DNA of 64,000 nucleotides from Kingdonia uniflora (lineage: Eukaryota > Streptophyta > Magnoliopsida > Ranunculales > Circaeasteraceae), in contig JACGCM010002074.1 of the NCBI GenBank assembly GCA_014058105.1, positions 22,896 through 86,895 of the forward strand, written 5' to 3'. How positions within the stretch are numbered: position 1 is the stretch's first letter; every line of letters starts with the position of its first letter. Shown here piece after piece: positions 33,546-45,179 of the stretch. Position numbers and translations under genes: made by a program. The notes beneath the pieces were generated by a model that was given only the letters and a program-made list of their open reading frames with translations, was not told the DNA's origin and did not search any database.

Positions 33546-33734
33546 TTGCGAGCGTGCACACTCACGAACTGTTTGTATTTTATCCTTCTCAGGATGAAAG
33601 GACATTCCCACCTTACCGCTGGGATTAGGGTGTCCGTGGTCGAGGTTGGAAAATTTCCTTCCCAATCCAACCTTCCATACATCCCTTTCCACTGATTGTT
33701 AATTTTTCCCGAGATTACGTAAGCTTGAGAGTAT
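33546..33734 (-). pseudogene. MET1-type methyltransferase, penultimate exon (3' part), copy B
   Basis: Minus strand: after a decayed LPNT block, [20 protein letters not shown], then, one frame over, [20 protein letters not shown] and ARSQ at the donor GTAAG (33545-33541). The 151-base intron (33395-33545) to the last exon has normal borders. The 5' part of this exon lies at 37909-37955; Copia-C splits it. Confidence 0.9.
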
Positions 33735-33975
33735 TGTTAGGAGTTGGGTCCGGCCCAAGGTGGGACTCAACTTGGTTGGGGGTTCTAGGGACTCCTAACA
33801 AGCCCATATAACATCAGGGTTATGGGGAGAGTTGAGTTAGAGTATATAACCCTATTAGGGGTTTAGTATTTGTAACCCCAGAGAAACACAATCAACCTAT
33901 CAATAATAACTTTCTACTTTTCTCTCATATTATGTGTGTGTATGATTGTTCAGTAGAATAGATTATTATCCAACA
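33735..33975 (+). repeat. Copia-C 5' LTR
   Basis: 241 bases, TGTTAGGAGTTGGGTCC..ATTATCCAACA. The following TATTATCAGGACTGCGAAGAGC looks like a decayed TGGTATCAGAGC primer site. Confidence 0.88.
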
Positions 33976-34395
33976 TATTATCAGGACTGCGAAGAGCTAG
34001 TGGATCAAAAGGATAAAAATGGCTCTCAAAGGAAGAGTTTTTGGATTTTTTTTACGTTATGGAGAGCTATAATTTTTTAAATTTCATTTTTAATGTATTA
34101 CTTTCATGATCAACCATATAGGATATATAGATCTGAGTATGTAGATTAATACCTTATTTATTTCGAAATTATTAGACCTATTTTTAGTGTATTTTACCCT
34201 TGTGAAAGGGTTGTTTTCAAGCAAAAATAAAGATTGTTTTAGTTATCAGATTGATACACTTATAATTTTTTTACGTAGCCTACTCTATAAAGATCATGCC
34301 CATATATCACACTCCTCTGGGAGATGTCTCTGTTGTTGGGAAAACGGTATAAAAACTAGGCAATTCACGTCCAAAAACCCACTTTTTGATGGGCG

Positions 34396-34770
34396 CTTAG
34401 GTCAGAATAACGTCACCTAGGATTTTGTTTATTTATTTTTTATTTTTTAAGAGTTGGGTTCAGCCCAAGGTAGGAGCCCAACTGGGTTGGGATGTCTTAT
34501 TGGACTCATAACAATCCCCGGCCTTAGGGGTTTATGGGGAAAGTTTAAGTAGGATAGGTAACCCATATTGTAAGGTTATCCTTCTTTGTAGTACGTACAG
34601 AGAAATAAGTTTACGATCAATAAAGATTATCCTCTCTTCTCTCAATTGCTTTCAATATAGAACTGGTACATTATTTTATTATTCCTCAACACGCTATCAA
34701 CATGTAGAGCTAGTGGATCAAGAGAAGAAAGAACTTTCCAAAATCCTAGGTGACGTCATTCTGACCTAAG
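34396..34770. repeat. Internal third LTR (34446-34691) framed by a 31-base inverted repeat
   Basis: 34446-34691 aligns with the Copia-C LTRs but is more diverged; its downstream TATCAACATGTAGAGC resembles the primer site region. Arms 34396-34426 and 34740-34770 are reverse complements (30 of 31), each containing CCTAGGTGACGT or its complement. Leader sequence after this LTR (34770-35070) is a diverged direct copy of 34100-34390, so two related 5' ends lie in tandem. Confidence 0.75.
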
Positions 34771-35139
34771 AGCTTATTTTTTAATTTAGATTCAATTTAT
34801 CTATAATCTATGATATAGGATATCTAATTATGGATTAGAAGTATTTTTATCTATTTTTTTCGGATTAAAAATAACAAATTTTTGTATTTTACCCTTGATT
34901 AAGGGCTATTTTTAAACTAAATTTTCTTTCTCTATAGACATCGGATAGAGGCAAGACCAATTTTTTTAGGTAGCCTTTTCCACGAGCTTTCCAACGGTAT
35001 ATGGCACGTTTCATGGAGATGTCCCAATTGTCAAGAAAGTGACGTTCAAACTAGGCAGCTTCTCGGCCAAATAAAATATTATTATTTTATATTTATTTGT
35101 TGATGACATCATCATTTTCCAATGTGCTGACGTCAGCAG

Positions 35140-35335
35140 TGACAGGTGGCAGACACGTGTGGTGATACGTGGCAGTTACTGAACTATCGCAGGCTAGTCA
35201 CTGAACCGGCCATCGGATTGTCACCGGACCAGTCACCAGAATGACATGTGGCAGTCACATATGGCACATATGGGATACGTGTGGCAGTCACGTGTGGGGC
35301 ACGTACGGCAGACACATGCGGGGCACGTGTGACCA
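35140..35335. repeat. ACGTG-rich degenerate minisatellite in the Copia-C leader
   Basis: Repeats of roughly 18-22 bases built on GGCAGTCACGTGTGG: for example near 35150, 35245, 35280 and 35310, with several ACGTG cores. ACGTG is the core of plant G-box and ABA-response elements. Function is inferred only. Confidence 0.6.
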
Positions 35336-36066
35336 GGTCAAACCGGTCCAGGCCTTGACCCAAATAGATTCAGATCGGTTCAGACACTAAATTGGCTATA
35401 ACTAGCCCAATTTTGGGTCAAATCGAGTCAAATTTTTTTTGAAAAATTCCTATTGACCTTCCCCGCGGCAGACCCATTTTTAATTTTTTTTATAAAAAAA
35501 TTTTTAAATTTTTTTTGGGAACGGGTGTCTTGTATTGGAAAACTGACTCACTTATATAAGATATAAGTAAAGGGATTAATACCTATTTAATTATCTTACG
35601 ATTGCTAATGGGATATTAATGGTATGCCTCTAGGATACTAATTATCATGATCAGGAGATCACAGATAATATTAAACCAAGACTAATTTAGGATACGACTA
35701 GGAGTCATATCTAAATCACAGTTAATTGTCAAGGATAAATAATTATAGGTCAATTGGGAATTAACTTAGTCTTATTTCTAAAAACTTGGTGTCTGAGAAA
35801 CTAATTTTTTATATCTTGGTACAATTAGATGTTACATTTAGAGATATATAGGCATTGATATCAACCTATAGTACCCTAGAGTATTAGTTCAAAGACCGAC
35901 ATAATCAACTTATCTTGTGAACCCAACAGACTTTGGGGTGGGACCACTTGTCAGCTAAACATATAATACCCCTCATATTCATAGCAAATAGGGTCATTTG
36001 GCTAGAATATACAAACCATTATAGAATTTGAGGGATTAAAATAACCTAGTTCTCAGAATAAGGAAT

Positions 36067-36475
36067 GTAATATCTAGTAGTTTTGAATAGCTATCTTGCC
36101 TAAGACTCTATTAAAATACATTTTAAGGTTAAAATCACCATTTTATGGGGTAAAATTGGGATTTAACGCTTAATAGGATATGAACAAGGTTCACCTATAA
36201 GTAATAATTGAGAATCACTAACTTGAATAATATGAATTTCCTTTAGTAATAATTGGAAATCATGTACTTAAATAGGATTTTATAAGGAACGCACACATCT
36301 GGTAGTTTTGAATATCAATCTTGGCTAAGATTCTATTAAAATGCACATCTAGCATTAATATCGTCATATTACGGGGTAAAATTAGAATTTAATTATTTAA
36401 AAAGAATTTCATGAGTTTTAGAATATGAACGGGGTTCAACTATAATATGATTAAGAATCATTTATTTATCGTTAT
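36067..36475. repeat. Diverged tandem duplication, about 220-base unit
   Basis: The block starting TCTAGTAGTTTTGAATAGCT (36072) recurs as TCTGGTAGTTTTGAATATCA (36298). Both then read CTATTAAAAT.., GGGGTAAAATT.. and GGATATGAAC/GAATATGAAC. Non-coding leader. Confidence 0.7.
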
Positions 36476-36559
36476 TCTAAGTACAATGATCTGTCTCTAA
36501 TGCATTTAAAATGTTTATCAAGAATTATTACTAATTACGATCTACATTTGGTATAACAG

Positions 36560-37501
36560 ATGTCTGCCAGCCCATGTTATAATTATGAACCATTGCGGCT
36601 TGATGGTTCTAACTACCTTTCTTGGTGTACGGACATAAAACTCCATCTACAAACAATGAACGTCTCAAAGTCGATTGTTGCAGATAATACCGTCTCTGAA
36701 CCACTCAGGGCACATGCCATATTGGCTATACGTGCCCACCTTCAACCAGAGCTGATATTTAAGCGTACATGTTATGGATATCCATATGAGTTATGGAAAA
36801 GCTTAGAGGAACGCTTTGGTCTACAGCAAGCCCTAACGAATTATAAGAACCGTAACCGCTGAAAAAAATTGAGGTTATGTGACTTTAAAACTGTAGCTGG
36901 CTACAACTCAGCACTTCAAAAGATTATTTTGGCAAGGAGGCTTAATAATGATTATGTCTTCGTGGAAGAGGTTTTGCAAAGGACTCTATCCACATTTCTA
37001 CATTTGTAGGCTACTCTCAGGGACCAGTATGTAAAAATAGAATTTAGTAGTCCTGGAGATCTGATCCAACTCTTGCTCACTGCAGAACAAGAAGACAAAT
37101 TTGTTTTTAAGAAAAACAAGAGGTTTCCCACTAAGAGGTAGAAACCAGTTGCATAGAAGATCTTGTCTCAAGACAAAGACAACCAGAAATGGGGTTTAGG
37201 AAGTAGAAATATGACTGAAGGCAGGAATCGGGGATTCCTGGGACCTCAGACGCACAATAGGTTTAAAAAGGTTGGTAAACCATATACACCAAAAAAGATT
37301 AAGAAGCTAGATTCAGAATCTCCTTACTTGAGATGTGGGGCAGCTGGACACTTGGTACGCAACTACAAGACACCGTGGGTACCTCGAGTCAAAGTCTGGG
37401 TTAACCATATCACCACTGACATAACTTCTATCACTATGAAGTTAGCAGCGTCAGACTTCTTTGGCGACACTGATGCCAAAATAGATCATCATACAGAGTA
37501 A
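36560..37501 (+). pseudogene. Copia-C gag
   Basis: First Met 36560, MSASPCYNYEPLRLDGSNYL, then SWCTDIKLHLQ, ILAIRAHLQPELIFK and YELWKSLEERF, a typical copia Gag core. Stops at 36860, 37007, 37139 and 37154 break it. The tail has a zinc knuckle with a changed third position (LRCGAAGHLVRNYK; C..C..H..Y). It stops at 37501, and the LTR follows within 170 bases. Confidence 0.88.
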
Positions 37502-37671
37502 TTTGTAAAGATTTCTTAGTAGACATGTGATGTCACAGTAGAGAGATCACTAGTAGTTTTTTTTTCTCGCATAGACATGATTTACTTTTTGTCAGTATTT
37601 TTTATTATGTTAGGAAGAAATCATTTATATTTCAATAAAGTGCTCGTGACATGGAGCAGCCCAAGGGGGAG

Positions 37672-37908
37672 TATTAGGAGTTGGGTTCGGCCCAAGGTAG
37701 GAACCCAACTTGGTTGGGGACTCATACTGAACTCCTAACAAGCCCATATAATATTAGGGTTTATGGGGAGAGTTTGAGTGAGAGTATATAGCCATATAAG
37801 GGTTTAGTATTTATAACCCAACAAATAACCAATCAATAAAAACTTTCTACTTTTCTCTATTATTATGTGTGTGTATGATTATTTAATAGAATAGATTATT
37901 ATCCAACA
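37672..37908 (+). repeat. Copia-C 3' LTR
   Basis: 237 bases, TATTAGGAGTTGGG..ATTATCCAACA; the first TG is TA. The adjoining purine run CCAAGGGGGAG is the polypurine tract. Confidence 0.87.
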
Positions 37909-38035
37909 AGTATCAATTTCTTCGTTCTTCCATCAGATAGTATCACCATTTTTTCATATAATTAAAAGTCCTATTAACATAAAATGTACCACAAAAATTT
38001 ATGTTCTAAGAAATTACTAATGTGAAGTAGCTAAC
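37909..38035 (-). pseudogene. MET1-type methyltransferase, penultimate exon (5' part) and intron, copy B
   Basis: Minus strand from about 37955: KMVILSDGRTKKLI, matching the KVTLSDGR..MIP block of plant MET1, up to the Copia-C target site; the exon resumes at 33734. Beyond 37955 is the upstream intron, matching 9750-9870 of copy A, broken at 38036 by TAT3. Confidence 0.82.
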
Positions 38036-38505
38036 TGTAAGGACCCAAATTCGTAGCTCGAATGGCCTATTACACAAAATATACCTGTGACACAAATATT
38101 AATGAATAGATAATATAAGATGACACAAGTTTTAGCATGGAAACCTCTGAATAGGTAAAAACCATGACCTCGGCTCGAGGATTTAGTAATAATCGTTTTA
38201 TTGCATAAGACTAATGAATGTTAAATACAATTGAGATCTTTTAAGTAAAAAATCATTGGTCCTTTCTCCTCTTTATATTTTCCTTTTTATAGATCTCATC
38301 CTCAGTTAGTGTATGCCAACATGTTTTCCTGGCCGAATTGGAGGCAAGAGTAGAGGTTTTTCCTGAAACTGCTAGCTCTTGGGGGGCAGGTGTCCTTCAC
38401 TCCTTTTATTCTATTGGAGTGCTCGAGCCACGTCATGTAGATTTTGCGTAAGCCTAATATTGTAATAGTTTTTTCTTATTCTAGTTTGAAAGATCGGTCC
38501 CTACA
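38036..38505 (-). repeat. TAT3 3' LTR
   Basis: 470 bases, TGTAAGGACC..GGTCCCTACA, with near-perfect 10-base inverted ends. Its minus strand shares with the TAT1 LTR a block around the CCTCGAG..TCATGGTTTTTAC region. On the element strand TTGAGAGGGCAAT directly precedes it, a polypurine tract. The length matches the other Tat LTRs, but the sequence family is different. Confidence 0.8.
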
Positions 38506-38846
38506 ATTGCCCTCTCAACTAAAGGCACGAGTGGTTTAAATTGAGAAGTTCGAATCGGGCTTGCTATTTTTTAGAATTGAACCTGTCTATTTATCAAATT
38601 GAATGTTGGAGTTGCTTACGTGGAATTTTAATTTGTTAGAATTATTGTTGATTGTTGGAGACTGGACTAGTATTATTGATGTTTATTTGTGGAGTTCCCA
38701 TAAACTGATGCTTTTAATGGCGATTGCTTTGGAATTGATTGACAACATTAAATGTACTCCCAGCTATAAGTATCTATATTATTCTTCTGACCATCATTCT
38801 TCATTCAAGTACATTTCTATCTTCTAGTATTCTTGTATAAACGATA

Positions 38847-39170
38847 ATGGTGACCACCAGAGGCCAAACCCGGGAGGCTAGAATTTTAGAAAAGATTTAA
38901 GAGTTACAACTCTAGTAGTTTTTGATGCATTCCCTCCCTGATGAGACTCTTATCCCTATCCCGCCTACCTACTATGGCATGACTGAGGAGGAGGTGGAGG
39001 AAGCTGATGAAGACTTCTTCCATATGTTTCGGTTTTACTATATCATCAAGATGGAGTAATTACGTAGGGATGGTATGCATCGCATTGCGGAGCAGGTTAT
39101 CTTGGAGGAGGATGAAGCTGATGGCATCCTTCCAAAGAAGTCTTGTGGGTGCCCTATCTGCGATTAGTTT
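38847..39170 (+). pseudogene. TAT3 small accessory frame, copy 1
   Basis: Met 38847: MVTTRGQTREARILEKI-stop, then after breaks LIPIPPTYYGMTEEEVEEAD, EDFFHMFRFYYI, MEQLRRDGMHRIAEQVILEE and DEADG, ending near 39165. The P-x-Y-x-G-M..E..FF..Y..M-E..H..A..E block lines up with TAT1 frame a and, more loosely, with frame b. An upstream CTATAAGTATC (38763) may be its TATA region. Family unknown. Confidence 0.55.
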
Positions 39171-39472
39171 CTGCAAAAAAAAATTGATAAAAAAAAAATT
39201 GTCTTGAACTATTGTATTTTACATGTATTATGTGTAAACATTCTGTGAAAGAACGACCTCGAGATATGGAAAATGATTAGGTCATGTAATCCATGTTTTT
39301 TATCTCGAACTTGAGATTTGTGGCTGTAAAGTAGTTGTGTCGTTGTTGTGGATAACTGTGACAGGTGTTATTATTATCATTGAGTATTTGGATGCCGTGA
39401 TATTTGGGATTGGGCAATATCCCACTCTATATCTATTAAAGGAGTTTATATAAGAAATTAGATTCAATAATT

Positions 39473-39740
39473 ATGGTGAGGACTCGCTCTCAGAGGGCTC
39501 ATCACGTTGTTGAGGGGAGCTTGGCGATAAAGGTGGCAGAAGTGCGTGAACAACTTTTTGGGCAGGCTCAGTTATGATGTTGAGCAGCCCTTTACTGTTT
39601 TGCAGGTGGAAGGTTTGAATGCAAAGGAAGGAGAAATTGATGTGGACCAGCATTTTTAATGTGATGTATTTCGTGATATGATTGTCGAACCTAAAGCTCA
39701 AAATATTATTGCAAGAAAGATCACTCTGATGAGGACGAGA
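39473..39740 (+). pseudogene. TAT3 small accessory frame, copy 2
   Basis: Met 39473: MVRTRSQRAHHVVEGSLAI and EVREQLFGQ, stop at 39577; then in another frame VEGLNAKEGEIDVDQHF and AQNIIARKITLM. Its start (MV-x-TR-x-Q) and middle resemble copy 1, so the two are tandem paralogues. TTATATAAG at 39446-39454 lies 19 bases before the Met. Confidence 0.5.
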
Positions 39741-40218
39741 TGATTATTGGTAGTGAAGTGATTAGGTGTGATGTTATAGGGCACCTCGGTGCTTTAAATA
39801 TAATTACTTCTAGTAATTTGATTTAGTTTAAGGTCAAATTAATATGGAATTGGGGTGATAAAGAAATAATATTGTCAGTTTGATTTTTCGTAATTTTCTC
39901 CTTAATTGACGTATATTTTGTTGAAATATTTAAAATTTGAATATGTTTTTCCATTGGTATTCTCGTATGTGTTATTATAAATAGGTGTTATTATTTTGAG
40001 GGAATTGTTGAGTATTCTGGAGTACGATTATTAAAATAATTGGAAGCTTTAGGAGCTCGAATTCTGTGTAGCGATAGTTATTGTCATGGATGCTAAGAGG
40101 TCTGAGAAAAGGATAAGTAGGAGAAAGAGAGAGATGTTGTTAATTACAAGGATGGTGGTAATCATAAAAGGGCTGCATTTTCCAAAATAAAGGAGTGGAC
40201 GATGGAAAAAGTAGAAAA

Positions 40219-41261
40219 TGAAACATCCATTTTGGAGTTTGTTTCATTTAGTGTCTAGAGTAGGTACCAACACTATCTCGTGGTTATCCGGTGTCAATGA
40301 GTGCACGTGGAGCGAGTACAGCTGGATTGACACTGAACAGGTACGTGGGTTTCTAACTCCTTGTTCTAGAATATCATTCCCATCGTATTTTATAGATTAT
40401 GGAAAATGAATTAAGTATATCTTTTTAAGAAAGCAGATATTTATTCGAACATGACTATTCGAATATTTTCCCTCAACATTTCTTTTATTCGAATAGATTA
40501 ATTTTCTATTCGAATATTTCTGAGAACATGTCTATTCGAATAAATTTTATGTTGTTCGAATGAAATACATCAGGCTCTTATTTATTTGAATAGATTTCTT
40601 ATTTATTCGAATAAAAATGCTCAACCTTTTATTTATTCGAATAGATTTATTTCTATTCGAACGGAGGACGTGTTTTCTATTCTTTTACTTAAGACAGCTT
40701 TTTCTCTTTCAGAACTCAACTTTTTGAAAACCTTTTTTTCTATGGCTTGAGTTTTTAGAGTGAGGAGAGATTATTCTTAAGAGATTCAAGAGAGAATTAA
40801 AATACTTAAATCATGAGTCAATCATCATTGATCAAGAAACCCTAATTATGGATTGAAGAACTTGAGGGATTCAAGATTCGAAGCTTCGATAAGAGATTAG
40901 AGCGAGAAGTTGCGAGAACTTAAAATTGATTGTAAAGAGCTTGATTGAAAGAAAGGTAACCATGGGATATGCTTATCGAGTCTGTAAGTAGTTAAACTCT
41001 TGTAATTCTTTTTCAATAGTAGATTGTTTAGCTGTCGGGTGATTCGACAGTGACCTGTGGGTTTTTCTCCTGAAAAAGGTTTCCCACAGGGTTAAAAAAA
41101 ATTTCTCTTGTCTTTAAATTTCTAAATGCTTGCTTGACATTAGGTAATTGAATCAACTTGATTTAGGTTAAGCGTAGACCATTAATTTAAAGGAATTCAG
41201 ACCTATTGATTTAGACCTAAAATAATCGAAATTGGTTAGTCTCAATCAGCTAGGAATTTCA
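40219..41261 (+). repeat. SIRE-like element 5' LTR
   Basis: 1043 bases, TGAAACATCC..GGAATTTCA. It contains at least eight ATTCGAATA-like palindromic words between 40430 and 40670. Confidence 0.9.
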
Positions 41262-41263
41262 AT

Positions 41264-41277
41264 TGGTATTAGAGCTA
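41264..41277 (+). other. SIRE-like element primer-binding site
   Basis: TGGTATTAGAGCTA, two bases past the LTR; one change from the initiator tRNA-Met site TGGTATCAGAGC. Confidence 0.85.
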
Positions 41278-41334
41278 TCACGTTTTGAGGTTTAACAACC
41301 TAAACGCGGATCCCGGATAGTTCGCTTGAGAATA

Positions 41335-43298
41335 ATGGATTCTGAAAGATTTGGAGGTCCCATAAATTGTCCGCCCTTATTTTATGGCTAAGACTATCCT
41401 TATTGGAAGGTCCAAATGGCTGCATTCTTACAATCACTCGGAGAAGATGTTTAGATTGTAATCGAGGATGGATGGACACACCCTGTCATGATGAAAGGAG
41501 TGGGTGATGAATCTGAAGAGGTCCTTACGCTTAGGAATCAATGGTCTGAGGAAGAAAAGAATGTTGTCGGTTATAACTCCAAAGGCCGCAGTGCTATTTT
41601 TATGGTTATGAGTCAAAGTAAGTTTCAACATATTTCTACTTGTACCACTTCGAAAGAAGCTTGGGACATTCTAATTCGAATCATAAAGGCGATGATACAA
41701 TTAAAGAAAGTAAGCTATAAATGCTTACTTCGCAATTTGAGAATATTCTAATGAGTAAAAAGGAACCGTTTGATGAATTCTATGGGAGACTAAGTGATAT
41801 TTCAAACACTAGTGCCGCATTAGGAGTAGCTTATTCTGATGTCCAAATTGTTTATAAAGTTCTAAGATCTCTTTCTAAGATTTTTAGATCCAGAAATGAT
41901 GCTATCGGGGAAGCTCAGGATTTTAAGAAAATGAAACCTGATACATTAGCTAGAAAGTTGCGAACTTTTGAACTCGAGATGAAAATAGAAAACCCTGAGA
42001 AGAACAAGAATGTTTCTTTTAAATCTTCATCTTACTCTTCCTTTTCTAAAGGTACCAAAGAGGCTGACATCTCATGTGATTCAGATAATAATGATAGGTT
42101 TGATATGGATTCACAGATTGCCTCTATAAGCAACCAGCTTAAAAACCTTGTAAAATAATGTTAATTTCGAAAACAAGGGCATTCAGTAAATTACAAGTCG
42201 CAAACTCATGATCAACTTAAATCGAATAACATGCAGACCAACCTTGATACTAACCTTGGTCAATTTGAATGTTATAAATGTCACAAGTTTGGTCATTATG
42301 CTCATATCTGTCCTAATAAGAAATCTTGAACAAATCATAAAGCTATGAATATCAGTGTTACTTGGGATGACAGTGATGATGAACATGATAACAATGAGAG
42401 TAATCCCCAAGTAGTTGATAATGGGCAATATTATGCATATCCGACATTTCATAATTGTAGTAATAATAACTTTGACGTTTTTAAACTTCAAAATTCTGAT
42501 AAAAATCAAAGTAATCAAGAACGAAATGAGTTTGAGGACCCGAATCTTACGGATTTGTATGCTCAGACTCTCACCAAGTATATAAAACTCGATAAACTTA
42601 ACAAAGTCTTGAAAGACCAAGTTAATACACTTACGTGCGAACTTCATGACAAAAATGAGAATGCAAGTCACAAGATAGAGGTACTTTAGAATGAGAAACA
42701 AGGCCTTCATGACAAAGTTATGTTTTTAGAAAAAGAAGTTAATGATGCAAAGGAGAAAATAAAATCAACTTTGGACGAACTTCATTCGGCCAAGCTTGAT
42801 GTAGTTCTATCTCAGCAGAAACTTGAGAAGTTATGTTATGGGGCCAAAAACATTGATAAAATATTACGTATGGGAAAGACGGATAGTGACAAAAGGGGTC
42901 TAGGATATGAGGAACCACTTCCTAATGCCAAGACTCCTCAAATCACAAAGCTTGTGAAATCAGCTGCTTCTACTTCGGTGACCAAACATAACATGATATC
43001 CACTACTCATAATCACTCCAAACGGGTCTCTTACTCTCAAATTTATTATTGTAGTATATGTGGTAGAAAGGGATATATTGCATCTTATTGTAGATTTGTT
43101 GGACCCTATCAGCCATATGCTCACCCTTTCAATGGATATAGATATAAGTCTAATGTGATTTCTGCTAATATGAAAAGTGAGAATGTGCCTAGATGGTTTA
43201 AACAGGAAACCTCAGCTCGAAGGATTGTTCGAAGCATTTGGGTACGAAAGACTGATTTGGTACCACAGATATGGTGCAATGTTACTCAAATAAGGTAA
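41335..43298 (+). pseudogene. SIRE-like gag
   Basis: Met 41335: MDSERFGGPINCPPLFYG-stop-DYPYWKVQMAAFLQSLGEDV, where the stop replaces the Thr/Asn of TNYPYWK. Then VIEDGW, TTSKEAWDILIRI, a frameshift near 41715, KEPFDEFYGRLSDI and a zinc knuckle CYKCHKFGHYAHICP near 42270-42315. A long coiled coil (42560-42850) follows, and a second Cys/His motif YYCSICGRKGYIASYC near 43045-43090. Stops at 42156, 42327 and 42687 break it. It ends at 43298 where pol would begin. Confidence 0.88.
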
Positions 43299-45179
43299 TG
43301 AATATCCACTGAGAAAGGTTATCAGTATGCTCCATTGATTAGGTACGTTTCTTACCCTATCTCAGTTTGTTTTTGTGTTTGGCTTTTATTTATTTTTTGA
43401 CATTAGGGTACTATTTTTATTTTATTTGTGCTTTACACTTTAGGATCTTTTGTTTGAAGAATATTCTTGCTAGACTTGGACTATGCTTTTGTGTTATGTT
43501 CATTCATGGGATAATTATTTGGTAAAATCATATTTCACAATAGTCATTAATTCTCTTGTTTAAACTAAAAGTTCATCGAGACTAGAACCACATGAGGATA
43601 ACTGTAGAGACTCTGTACCTAATACTATATGAGGATCTGGCCTTTTTACAAGCTTCGAGTGTTATTGCATAAATTCTTTTCAGATTCAGCATTTTCTTTT
43701 TTAATCTTATTTTTTATAATCAATTGTCGATGGTAACTTCAAGTTCAAGTTAGTCTAATAGAACAGTCTAAATACTTGATTTGAGACAAAAGATACTATG
43801 TGAGACCGAAGATATGATAATAGGCATTTTATTATTACACCTTTTTAGCATTTGTCTGTGCTTACCCAAAATTGTATCCGTTTGCAGCCCCTTGTGCCTT
43901 AAAATATGTTATTCATTTTTCTACCCAAATCTTTTACTAGTTTACCCATTTGTTCTGAGACTTTTCAGTGAAAAAAAAAAGAAGGAAAAAAAGGAAAGGG
44001 GGAAGAAAAAAATGGGGGAAGGTTGAATATAAGAATAGAGTAAGTATCCTCAATGTATTTGCTAGTATATCAACCAGAGTCTTGCTATAAAATGAAGAAG
44101 AAAAAAAAGGAAAGAGAAGAAGTATTATATTCAATGTGTACTTAATATGAAAAGAGAATGACAGAAGGTAGACTTAATTTGTGGAAAGATGGGAAGTTAG
44201 TATAACTGTTAGTCTCAGAATGCCAGCAAAATACCCAATCCGTCATGTCCCTTCCCTTGCCTACATTATAACATTTTCAAGACCTGTTTAATCTTGAGTT
44301 TAGCATAGTCAGTTTAGTGGAGATGAGAGATATGGATTTTATGTTAGTTAACTTGACACCATCTATGATAATTGATTTTCTGTCAGTGAAATCTTTCAAT
44401 TTACAGTACACCGCTTATTTGATGAAATTTGAATTTTTTTATTCACATACTCATATTCATATATATTTTACACAGAATGTTTGTTAGTCAATTCTCAATG
44501 ATTTTTGAGTGACCACCCTAATGATGCCTAAGTTGAAATAACTTTCCAATATAGTATTCTAACTGCGGCTGAGTAATATGTTGAAGACTGAGTATCCATT
44601 TGACTATGCACAGAAACACCAAGAAATTCATTTAGTGATTGTTTTGTAACACATGGGCGATGTCTTTGCCTTTATAGAATATTTTAGATTCATTGTCTTT
44701 CTATCATGCCTTATATTAGGGGGAGTATTATCTTCTTATGCTTGCATATTTCAAAGATACTCCCCGTATATGTTTTCCATTTATTTCATTTTAAGGGGTT
44801 ACCATTATTTTGAGGGGGAGTTGTATCTAATTTTGGGATATTGGTCTTTAGTGTTTTCCTAACTCTAAGGTATTTTTTTCTACTGGCTTGTTTCTCCTTT
44901 TATTTGCTATTTACCCTTTGTACATTTGTGTCAAAAAGGGGGAGAGATGATCCTGACTGGTAAGTCAGGTAAGTTATGTTCTTTTTTCTGGATCCCTTAT
45001 TTTAAATAAACGGTTACGTGATGTATCTTATTTAGTGTGTAGGGATTCTAGAGTATATGCTATATAAGATGAAAGTGGAGCTTTGAGTATGGATTTTCAG
45101 TGATTGAGTCAGTCCATCGAGCTGTATTTTTATTTCTTATAGTTCTAGTTTTGGCACAAAATAAATCAAAGGGGGAGAT
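43299..45179. other. SIRE-like element 3' internal region without pol
   Basis: 1.9 kb with no frame I recognise in either direction. An A/G-rich run at 43969-44020 and three GGGGGAG tracts (44719, 44815, 45171) are present; the last precedes the 3' LTR and is the polypurine tract. The others may mark old polypurine tracts or repeated 3' ends. Confidence 0.65.

Larger units (their letters stand above)
32785..33734. repeat. Duplicated host segment, copy B part 2
   Basis: Aligns with 4195-4587 and 9428-9730 of copy A. It contains about 57 bases (33143-33200) between two AAGGA words, where copy A has Copia-A flanked by AAGGA. It also keeps the terminal MET1 exon that copy A has lost. Confidence 0.85.
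33735..37908 (+). mobile_element. Copia-C: gag-only copia-type element inserted in a MET1 exon
   Basis: 4174 bases between AGTAT (33730-33734) and AGTAT (37909-37913). The unsplit site gagagtatcaatttc is kept in copy A at 9727-9741. The outer LTRs are 241 and 237 bases. The only coding is a broken gag (36560-37501) followed directly by the polypurine tract; there is no protease, integrase or RT. The layout fits the TR-GAG type of non-autonomous element. A third, more diverged LTR of the same family lies inside at 34446-34691. Confidence 0.88.

Noticed and set aside
38036..38505. Solo LTR
   Set aside because: The base word before it (CTAAC) is not repeated after it, a polypurine tract adjoins on the element strand, and accessory-gene sequence follows, so it is the 3' LTR of a larger element.
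42183..42710. 175-codon minus frame
   Set aside because: Opposite strand of the SIRE-like gag; Ile/Phe-rich because the sense strand is Asn/Lys-rich.
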